From JASLEW01 sp035544875 (GTDB taxonomy: Bacteria > Acidobacteriota > Thermoanaerobaculia > Multivoradales > UBA5704): 64,000 bases of DNA. The notes below the pieces were generated by a model. That model did not search any database and was not told where the DNA came from. It saw only the letters and a list, made by a program, of their open reading frames with translations. Below are positions 1-8,192 of the stretch, in pieces (position 1 is the stretch's first letter; each line of letters begins with the position of its first letter). The position numbers and the translations under genes are program-made. Where the stretch lies: the NCBI GenBank assembly GCA_035544875.1, contig DASZZP010000019.1:59263-123262 (forward strand), in the 5' to 3' direction.

Positions 1-1746
<1,746 letters not shown>

Positions 1747-1815
1747 GCCTGGCCGCGGCAGCCCGTCTCCGCCAGGGTCGCCGCCTCCTCACCCGGTCGC
1801 CACGTCACGACTTCC

Positions 1816-2109
1816 ATGATCGTCGGCATCGTGAGCTTCGAGCTCCATCTTCCCGAGAGCCGCAGCCTCAAGGACAAGCGGCGGGTGGTCAAGTCGCTGA
1901 TCGATCGGCTCTACCAGCGCTGCCGGGTTTCGATCGCCGAGACCGACTTCCACGACCTGCACCAGCGCGCCGAGATCTCGCTCGCCGTCGTTTCGCAAAG
2001 GGAGATGGAAATCGAGAAGCTCCTTGCCGGCGCGCGCGACCTCGTGGAAAGCGTTCCCGAGGTTTACCTGACGCGCTGGGAGCCGCAGATCCTGGAGGGG
2101 CAGCCCTGA
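1816..2109 (+). CDS. ylxP: YlxP-like DUF503 protein
   Basis: Small 97-residue protein of the DUF503 family. It opens with MIVGIVSFELHLPESRSLKDKR; the SLKDKRRVVKSL helix is the family signature. The fold is a compact alpha/beta domain that is usually encoded between infB and rbfA, and a role in ribosome maturation is suspected but not established. It lies 69 bases after infB, and its TGA overlaps the probable CTG start of rbfA, so translation is probably coupled. Length is normal for the family. Confidence 0.9.
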   Translation: MIVGIVSFELHLPESRSLKDKRRVVKSLIDRLYQRCRVSIAETDFHDLHQRAEISLAVVSQREMEIEKLLAGARDLVESVPEVYLTRWEPQILEGQP

Positions 2110-2468
2110 GCCGCCGGACCGATCGGGTCTCCGACCTGCTGCGCGCCGAGCTCGCCCAGCTGCTGCTGCGCGACGTTCACGACCCCCGGATCCGGCTAGC
2201 GAGCCTGATAGGGATCGCGGCGGTCGAGGTGAGCCCCGACCTCCGCCGGGCGGTGGTCATGGTCTCGTCGCTGGGCGACGACGAGCAGCGCCTGGCGACC
2301 GTCGAGGCGCTGCGCCACGCCCGGGGGTTCTTGCGCACCGAGCTGGCGCACCGCCTGCGCCTGCGGGTAACCCCGGAGCTCGTCTTCGAGCTCGACCGCA
2401 GCGCCGAGCACAGCCAGACCATTTCTGACCTACTGGAGAGCCTACATGGGCGGGACGAAAGCTCCTGA
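2106..2468 (+). CDS. rbfA: Ribosome-binding factor A, probable CTG start
   Basis: RbfA binds the 30S subunit and helps process the 5' end of 16S rRNA. The KH-like core is clear: VSDLLRAELAQLLLRDVHDPR near the start, then VEVSPDLRRAVVMVSSLGD and the C-terminal RLRVTPELVFELDRSAEHS. No in-frame ATG, GTG or TTG lies near the homologous start. A CTG at 2106 follows a strong GGAGGGG ribosome-binding site (2094-2100) at good spacing and overlaps the ylxP stop, giving about 120 residues, the usual length. The 3' end overlaps nrnA by 23 bases. The product is certain; the CTG start is inferred. Confidence 0.88.
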   Translation: MSRRTDRVSDLLRAELAQLLLRDVHDPRIRLASLIGIAAVEVSPDLRRAVVMVSSLGDDEQRLATVEALRHARGFLRTELAHRLRLRVTPELVFELDRSAEHSQTISDLLESLHGRDESS

Positions 2469-3552
2469 AGACCTGCTGCGCAAGATCCGGCAGAGCAACC
2501 GCTTCCTGCTGACCAGCCACGTCAACCCTGACGGGGACGCGATCGGCTCGGAGCTCGGCCTCGCCCGGCTCCTGCGCCTGCAGGGAAAAGGGGCCGTGGT
2601 GTGGAACCGCGACCCGATGCCGTCCCTCTACCGGCCGCTCCCCGGCAGCGACCGGGTGCACGTCGGCGACGAGCCGCCGGCCGGCTTCCCCGATAAGTTC
2701 GACGGCATCATCGTGCTGGAGTGCCCGAGTCCCGACCGCACCGGCATCGCCGATCGCCTCGCCGAGCTGCAAGTCCTCAACATCGACCACCATCTCGGCA
2801 ACCAGCACTATGGCACGGTCAACTGGGTCGACTCGGCGGCGCCGGCGGTCGGCGAGATGGTCTACAGGCTCGCCCAGGGTCTCAAGGTGACGCTCGAGCC
2901 CGAGATCGCCAGCTGCCTCTACCTGACCCTGGTGACCGACACCGGCGGCTTTCGCTTCTCGAACTCGAGTCCCGCCGCCTTCGAGGCGGCCGCCGCCCTG
3001 GTGCGCGACGGCGCCCACCCCGAGCAAGTCGCGCAGTGGCTCTACGAGAGCCAGCCGCTGCCGGTCCTGCGCCTGCTCGGCGAGCTGCTGCGCACGCTCG
3101 CGGTGCACGAGGGAGGGAGGATCGCCACCGTCAGGCTCGATCCGGAGATGTTCGCGCGCGCCGGCGCCGCCCCCGGCGACTCCGAAGGGTTGATCGACCA
3201 TCCGCGCTCGATCGCCGGCGTCGACGCCGTCGGGCTCATCCGGCAACGCGGCGACGGCAGCTCCAAGGTCTCGCTGCGCAGCCGCGGCGAGGTGGACGTC
3301 GAGAAGATCGCCCGCCACCACGGCGGCGGCGGCCACAAGAACGCCGCCGGCTTCGAGCTGTCCGGCACGTTTGACGAAATCGAGCGCCTGGTGGTCGAGG
3401 AGCTTGCTGCCGTCCTGCGCGAGGGGGCGGCGAGATCGGCTGGGACAGCCGGCGGGCCGGATGCCTCCCGGGCGGCCGCTACTGGCGCCGCGCCCGCCGG
3501 CGATATTGGCGGCAAGGGCGTCGAGGCGCCGCCCGAGGTGCCGGGAGGATGA
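2446..3552 (+). CDS. nrnA: DHH/DHHA1 phosphoesterase, NrnA-like oligoribonuclease/pAp phosphatase
   Basis: Cytoplasmic Mn-dependent phosphoesterase of the family that degrades nanoRNAs and dephosphorylates pAp. Motif I is HVNPDGDAIGSE (about residues 25-36). The DHH motif is in NIDHHLGN (about 112-119). DHHA1 ends with HHGGGGHKNAAGF (about 289-301), the substrate-binding glycine loop. The last 45 residues are Ala/Gly/Pro-rich and look like a disordered tail. ATG 2446 is preceded by GGAGAG. The gene overlaps rbfA by 23 bases and truB by the four bases ATGA. The position between rbfA and truB is conserved in many bacteria. NrnA is recognised from motifs; in vivo substrate preference cannot be read from sequence. 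Confidence 0.9.
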   Translation: MGGTKAPEDLLRKIRQSNRFLLTSHVNPDGDAIGSELGLARLLRLQGKGAVVWNRDPMPSLYRPLPGSDRVHVGDEPPAGFPDKFDGIIVLECPSPDRTGIADRLAELQVLNIDHHLGNQHYGTVNWVDSAAPAVGEMVYRLAQGLKVTLEPEIASCLYLTLVTDTGGFRFSNSSPAAFEAAAALVRDGAHPEQVAQWLYESQPLPVLRLLGELLRTLAVHEGGRIATVRLDPEMFARAGAAPGDSEGLIDHPRSIAGVDAVGLIRQRGDGSSKVSLRSRGEVDVEKIARHHGGGGHKNAAGFELSGTFDEIERLVVEELAAVLREGAARSAGTAGGPDASRAAATGAAPAGDIGGKGVEAPPEVPGG

Positions 3553-4526
3553 AGGAGACCGAAGCGGAAGAAGCGCCGGCTCCGGCGAGCGCGAGGACGG
3601 CAGTCGTCATGAAAGACGGGCTGCTGCTGCTCGACAAGGGCCCAGGCTACACCTCGCACGACGCCGTGCAGCGGGTGCGCCGCTTGCTCAAGCAGAAGCG
3701 GATCGGCCATTGCGGGACGCTCGATCCCGAGGCCACAGGCCTGCTCCTGCTCACCCTCGGCTCTGCCACCCGTCTGACGCGGTTCCTGATCCGTGCGCCC
3801 AAGGTCTACTGCGGGACGATTCGTTTTGGCACCGCGACCGATACCTACGATGCCTCGGGCCAGGTGGTGAGCCGCGCCACCCCTGCCGAGCTCGCCGAAT
3901 TGCGCCAAGAGCCGGTCGTGGCGGCCATGGCGACCTTCGTCGGCCAGATCGAGCAGAAAGCTCCCCCCTACTCGGCCAAGAAAATCAACGGCGTCCGCTA
4001 CTACGAGCTCGCCCGCCGCGGCGAGGAGGTGCCCGCCGATCCCAAAGAGGTGACGGTCTTCGAGTTCGTGCCGCTCTCCGAATTGGCGGATGGGGCGATC
4101 CGCTTCCGGCTCGCCTGCTCTTCAGGGACCTATGCCCGCGCTCTCGCCCACGATCTCGGCGCCGCGCTCGGGGTGGGAGCCCACCTCGCCGAGCTGCGCC
4201 GGCTGCAGATCGGCTCTTTCCATGCCGACGCGGGGGTGACCCTCGAGAGGCTCGAGACGGAGCTTGCGGCGGGAGAGCGGCCAGGAGCCGCGTGGCTCCC
4301 CTTCGACGAGATCCCGCTGCCCTTTGCCGAGGTCACCGTCGACGCCCAGCAGGAGCAGCGCATCCGCCACGGTCAGACGGTCCTGGCGCGAGACCTCGGC
4401 GGCGCCGAAGGCGACTGGGTGAAGCTGGTCAACCGGCGCCGGGAGTTCATCGCCGTCGGTACGGTGGTGGAACGGATCGGCAACGGCGGCGTCGGAGTCG
4501 TCCAACCGAAGGTGGTGTTTCACTGA
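3549..4526 (+). CDS. truB: tRNA pseudouridine-55 synthase
   Basis: Isomerises U55 of the tRNA T-arm to pseudouridine. The catalytic Asp lies in GTLDPEATG (about residue 59). The supporting family motifs KINGVRYYELARRG and SSGTYARALAHDLG are present. The C-terminal part resembles the TruB C-terminal/PUA-like region. The start overlaps the nrnA stop (ATGA) behind GGGAGG. A second in-frame ATG at 3609 would remove a 20-residue Glu/Ala-rich leader that is not part of the fold, so the true start could be either. It is the last gene of the infB block before rpsO, which has its own promoter-like sequence. Confidence 0.95.
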   Translation: MKETEAEEAPAPASARTAVVMKDGLLLLDKGPGYTSHDAVQRVRRLLKQKRIGHCGTLDPEATGLLLLTLGSATRLTRFLIRAPKVYCGTIRFGTATDTYDASGQVVSRATPAELAELRQEPVVAAMATFVGQIEQKAPPYSAKKINGVRYYELARRGEEVPADPKEVTVFEFVPLSELADGAIRFRLACSSGTYARALAHDLGAALGVGAHLAELRRLQIGSFHADAGVTLERLETELAAGERPGAAWLPFDEIPLPFAEVTVDAQQEQRIRHGQTVLARDLGGAEGDWVKLVNRRREFIAVGTVVERIGNGGVGVVQPKVVFH

Positions 4527-4562
4527 CCAGGGAGCCATGCCGCACCGCGGCGTCCGCTCCTG

Positions 4563-4571
4563 TGCTAGAAT
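4563..4571 (+). promoter_or_regulatory. Extended -10 promoter element upstream of rpsO
   Basis: TGCTAGAAT matches the extended -10 form (TGn followed by a TATAAT-like hexamer, here TAGAAT at 4566-4571). It lies 34 bases before the rpsO start, and no convincing -35 is seen at 17 bases, as often happens with extended -10 promoters. It would allow rpsO-pnp transcription separate from the upstream operon. Inference from motif only. Confidence 0.45.
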
Positions 4572-4604
4572 GTTGCCCGGAAAAAGGCAACGGAGGAGTT
4601 TGCT

Positions 4605-4874
4605 TTGGCGCAAACGACACAAGCGAGACAACAGATCATCCAAGACTACCGGAAGCATGACCGCGACAGCGGCTCACCCGAGGTGCAGGTGGCTCTGCTG
4701 ACCCACCGCATCACCGAGCTCACCGACCATTTCAAGACGCACACCAAGGATCATCACAGCCGTCGCGGCCTGTTGAAGCTGGTTGGCCGGCGCCGCCGCC
4801 TGCTCGACTACATCAAGCGGCAGGACGTCGAGCGCTACCGCGCGACGATCGAGCGTCTCGGGCTGCGCAAATAA
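4605..4874 (+). CDS. rpsO: 30S ribosomal protein S15
   Basis: S15 binds the central domain of 16S rRNA and helps form the B4 intersubunit bridge. All 89 residues match the family, including the core DRDSGSPEVQVALLTHRI and the C-terminal RGLLKLVGRRRRLLDYIK. The start is TTG with a clear GGAGGAG ribosome-binding site at 4592-4598; this start gives the usual family length. It is followed by two identical GC-rich repeats and then pnp. The rpsO-pnp pairing is widely conserved, and in enterobacteria the mRNA is processed between the two genes. Confidence 0.97.
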   Translation: MAQTTQARQQIIQDYRKHDRDSGSPEVQVALLTHRITELTDHFKTHTKDHHSRRGLLKLVGRRRRLLDYIKRQDVERYRATIERLGLRK

Positions 4875-4880
4875 TTGAAA

Positions 4881-4936
4881 GCGCGGGTAGGGACCCGCGC
4901 GCCAAGAGCGGTAGCGCGGGTAGGGACCCGCGCGCC
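4881..4936. repeat. Two identical 23-bp GC-rich repeats between rpsO and pnp
   Basis: Positions 4881-4903 and 4914-4936 are identical, separated by 10 bases. Read on the minus strand each contains GGCGCGCGGGTCCC, the hallmark of a dispersed family that recurs at 35.73, 38.01, 41.79 and 52.33 kb. Each unit is partly self-complementary (GCGCGGGT against ACCCGCGC). The rest of the rpsO-pnp gap (to 5134) shows no gene. The repeats could act as transcript-processing or attenuating hairpins, but that is inference. Confidence 0.8.
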
Positions 4937-5134
4937 CGATGGAGATCGCCGGCGCGGCCCGGCGCCCCAAGCGAGCGGCCCGCGACCTCCACCTGGAGCG
5001 GCCGCCGGGCCGATGGCCGGGGTCCATGACAGAGCGAGCCACAAAGAACCTGCAGGGTTGGCGGAAGTGATTGCCCACGCGGCAGGCGGCAGCCAAGCAT
5101 ATGAACTGCTGACAGAGAAAAGAGAACGATCGAC

Positions 5135-7420
5135 ATGAGGCAGCTTAGAGAAATCCCTATCGGGGAGACCACCCTGATCATCGAGTCGGGGCACCTCGCC
5201 AAGCAGGCCGACGGCTCGTGTACCGTGCGTCTTGGCGACACGGTGGTCCTCGCGACCGCCTGCATGGACGCCAAAGGCGGCATCGAACGCGACTTCCTGC
5301 CCCTGACCGTCGACTACCGCGAGTACACCGCGGCGGCGGGCCGCATCCCCGGCGGCTTTTTCAAGCGCGAAGGGCGTCCGACCGAAAAAGAGATCATCAC
5401 CTCGCGGCTGATCGACCGGCCGATGCGTCCGCTCTTTCCCGAGGGCTACACCAGCGAGACCCAGATCATCGCGTTTTGCCTCTCCGCAGATGGCGAGAAC
5501 GATCCCGACATCCTGGCCATCAACGGCGCTTCGACGGCGCTCGTGCTCTCGGAGATCCCTTTCTATCATCCGGTCGGCGCGGTGCGCGTCGGCCTGATCG
5601 GCGGCGAGGTCATCCTCAATCCGCTCAACAGCCAGCGCGACGTCTCCGATCTCGATCTGGTCGTGGTCGGCTCCGAGGAGGCGGTGGTGATGGTCGAGGC
5701 GGCGGCCAACCAGGTCTCCGAGGAAGTGATCCTCGACTGCATCTTCCGCGCCCACGAGGAGATCCAGAAGATCATCAAGGTGCAGCACGATCTCTATCGC
5801 GCGAGCGGCAAGCAGAAGCCGATCTGGACGGCGCCGGAGGCGTATCCCGATGAGCTCTACCGCCAGGTGCGCGGCGACCTCCACGACACGCTAGCGGCGG
5901 CGCTGTTCCGCAAAGGGAAGTTCGAGCGCAAGAAGTCGGTCAGCGCGGTGACCAAGCCCTACCTCGAGCAGATCCCTGAAGAGGAGGCGACGCGGCGTGC
6001 TCAGGTCAAGAAGATCTTGATCCGCCTCGAGGAGGAGATCCTGCGCGAGGTGGTGCTCGACGGCAGGACGCGCTTCGACAACCGGCGGCTCGACGAGATC
6101 CGCCCGATCGAGGTCGAGGTTGGCCTGTTGCCGCGCACCCACGGCTCGGCCCTCTTCACCCGTGGCGAGACCCAGGCGCTGGTCACCGCCACCCTGGGCA
6201 CCAGCCGCGATGCCCAGGTGATCGAGGAGTACGAAGGGGAGAGTGTGCAGAAGTTCTTGCTGCACTACAACTTCCCTCCCTTCTCGGTGGGCGAGGTCAA
6301 GTTCCTGCGCGGTCCCGGGCGGCGGGAGATCGGGCACGGCGTGCTGGCGCGGCGGGCGCTGCTGCCGGTGCTGCCGCACGAGGACGACTTTCCCTATACC
6401 CTGCGCGTGGTTTCCGACATCCTGGAGTCCAACGGCTCCTCGTCGATGGCCACCGTCTGCGGCGGCTCGCTCGCGCTGTTCGACGCCGGCGTGCCGATGC
6501 TGGCGCCGGTCGCCGGGGTCGCGATGGGCCTGATCAAGGGCGAGCAGGGCTTTGCCGTGCTCTCCGACATCGCCGGCCAGGAAGACCACCACGGCGACAT
6601 GGACTTCAAGGTGGCCGGCACCCGCGACGGAGTGACGGCGCTGCAGATGGACATCAAAATCACCGGCGTCACCCGCGACGTCATGGAGCAGGCGCTGGCC
6701 CAGGCCAGGGCCGGCCGGCTCCACATCCTGGACGTCATGGAGCGCTCGATTCCCTCGCCGCGCGGCGAGATGTCACGCTACGCGCCGCGCCTCTACACCA
6801 TCCAGATCTCGAAGGAGAAGATCCGCGACGTCATCGGACCCGGCGGCAAGACGATCCGCTCGATCATCGAGGAGACCGGGTGCCAGATCGAGATCGGCGA
6901 CGACGGCAAGGTGGTCATCGCCTCGCCGGACGAGCCGGCGGCCCGCCGCGCCATCCAGATGGTCGAGCGGCTGACCGAGGTGCCCGAGGTCGGCAAGGTC
7001 TACACCGGCCAGGTGCGCCGCGTCGAGGCCTACGGCGCTTTCGTCGAGATCATGCCGGGCACCGACGGCCTGGTACACATCAGCGAGCTCGCCCCCTACC
7101 GCGTGCGCGAGGTCTCCGACCTGGTCAAGGAGGGCGACGAGATGACCGTCAAGGTCATCAACATCGACGAGGGGGGCAAGGTGCGCCTGTCGCGCAAGGC
7201 GGTGATCATGGAAGCGCCCGACTACGACCCCGCGCAGTACGAAGGGATGGGTGAGCCGGTCGGGGTCGGAAGCGGCGACCATGGCGGACCTCGAGAGGGG
7301 CGGGAGGGCCGCGAGGGGAGCGAGCGCGGCGGCCGGGGCGGGCGCGGCGGCGGGCGGGGTCCTGAGCGGGGGGGCTTCCGCGGCGGGCGCGGCGGGCGCG
7401 GCGGCGGCAGCGGGCGCTAG
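5135..7420 (+). CDS. pnp: Polyribonucleotide nucleotidyltransferase (PNPase) with RG-rich tail
   Basis: Phosphorolytic 3'-5' exoribonuclease of mRNA decay. It has two RNase PH cores joined by an all-helical domain. The first core contains FLPLTVDYREYTAAAGRIPGG and RPMRPLFPEGY. The second contains RTHGSALFTRGETQALV, the conserved GGSLALFDAGVP stretch and DIKITGVTRDVM. A KH domain follows near residue 552 (IGPGGKTIRSIIEETG) and an S1 domain near 619 (YGAFVEIMPGTDGLVHISEL). From about residue 705 to 761 there is an unusual Gly/Arg/Glu tail with repeated RGG units. The TAG stop lies four bases before the GTG of nif3. The enzyme call is secure; the tail's role is unknown. Confidence 0.97.
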   Translation: MRQLREIPIGETTLIIESGHLAKQADGSCTVRLGDTVVLATACMDAKGGIERDFLPLTVDYREYTAAAGRIPGGFFKREGRPTEKEIITSRLIDRPMRPLFPEGYTSETQIIAFCLSADGENDPDILAINGASTALVLSEIPFYHPVGAVRVGLIGGEVILNPLNSQRDVSDLDLVVVGSEEAVVMVEAAANQVSEEVILDCIFRAHEEIQKIIKVQHDLYRASGKQKPIWTAPEAYPDELYRQVRGDLHDTLAAALFRKGKFERKKSVSAVTKPYLEQIPEEEATRRAQVKKILIRLEEEILREVVLDGRTRFDNRRLDEIRPIEVEVGLLPRTHGSALFTRGETQALVTATLGTSRDAQVIEEYEGESVQKFLLHYNFPPFSVGEVKFLRGPGRREIGHGVLARRALLPVLPHEDDFPYTLRVVSDILESNGSSSMATVCGGSLALFDAGVPMLAPVAGVAMGLIKGEQGFAVLSDIAGQEDHHGDMDFKVAGTRDGVTALQMDIKITGVTRDVMEQALAQARAGRLHILDVMERSIPSPRGEMSRYAPRLYTIQISKEKIRDVIGPGGKTIRSIIEETGCQIEIGDDGKVVIASPDEPAARRAIQMVERLTEVPEVGKVYTGQVRRVEAYGAFVEIMPGTDGLVHISELAPYRVREVSDLVKEGDEMTVKVINIDEGGKVRLSRKAVIMEAPDYDPAQYEGMGEPVGVGSGDHGGPREGREGREGSERGGRGGRGGGRGPERGGFRGGRGGRGGGSGR

Positions 7421-7424
7421 CGCA

Positions 7425-8192
7425 GTGTCCGCGGCCCTCGGCCTGCGGGCGCTGGTGGCTTACCTGGACGCATTCCTCGACGCGCAGCACGGGCGCGACT
7501 ACGGACCCAACGGCCTGCAGGTCGAGGGGCGTGAGCAGGTACGAAAGCTGGCGATTGGGGTTTCGGCGTGCGCGGAGTTGTTTTCCCGCGCGCGCACCGG
7601 CGGCGCGGACGCGGTCCTGGTCCACCATGGCCTGTTCTGGGAAGGTATGCCGCGGACGTTGACCGGTTTGCAATACCGGCGGGTCGCCGAGCTGGTGCGC
7701 GCCGAGATGAGCCTGCTCGCCTACCACCTGCCGCTCGACCGTCACCCCGAGGTGGGGAACAACGCCGTCGCGGCCCGCGCTTTCGGCCTCACGGCGATCG
7801 AGCCGTTCGGCATCCACGACGGCTTGCCGCTCGGCTGCAAGGGGCGCTTCGCCGAGCCGGTTGCGGCCGGCGAGCTGGCCGACCGCTGCCGCGAGGTCTT
7901 CGGCCAGGAGCCGCTCGCCTTCCTGGAAGGCCCCGAGCGGGTGGCGACCCTGGGCCTGATCAGCGGCGGCGCACAGCGCGATTTCTACGGCGCGATCGCC
8001 GAGGGTCTCGACGCCTATGTGACAGGCGAGGCCAGCGAGTGGGTGATGAACGTCGCGCGCGAAGCCCGCGTCCACTACCTCGCCGCCGGCCACTACGCCA
8101 CCGAGCGTCTCGGCGTGCGGGCCTTGGGCGACCACCTCGAGCGCCGCTTCGGCATCGCCATCGACTTCATCGACGTGCCCAACCCCGTCTGA
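7425..8192 (+). CDS. Nif3-like dinuclear metal-binding protein (GTP cyclohydrolase I type 2 homolog)
   Basis: Nif3/YqfO/YbgI family, a dimetal-centre fold of uncertain cellular function. Typical blocks are LVAYLDAFLDAQ, YGPNGLQVEG, GADAVLVHHGLFW with the HH metal ligands, AYHLPLDRHPEVGNN, and the C-terminal AGHYATERLGVRALGDHLE with the second metal-site residues. GTG at 7425 is chosen because it lies four bases past the pnp stop and gives 255 residues, the normal single-domain length. An open frame reaching further upstream only reads through the pnp RG-tail repeats. The 3' end overlaps the convergent YfhO-like gene by 26 bases. Confidence 0.85.
   Translation: MSAALGLRALVAYLDAFLDAQHGRDYGPNGLQVEGREQVRKLAIGVSACAELFSRARTGGADAVLVHHGLFWEGMPRTLTGLQYRRVAELVRAEMSLLAYHLPLDRHPEVGNNAVAARAFGLTAIEPFGIHDGLPLGCKGRFAEPVAAGELADRCREVFGQEPLAFLEGPERVATLGLISGGAQRDFYGAIAEGLDAYVTGEASEWVMNVAREARVHYLAAGHYATERLGVRALGDHLERRFGIAIDFIDVPNPV

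Noticed and set aside
4881..4936. Two identical 23-bp repeats with a 10-bp interval as a CRISPR
   Set aside because: Only two units, interval far too short for a spacer, no cas genes, and the unit recurs elsewhere as a dispersed palindromic repeat.
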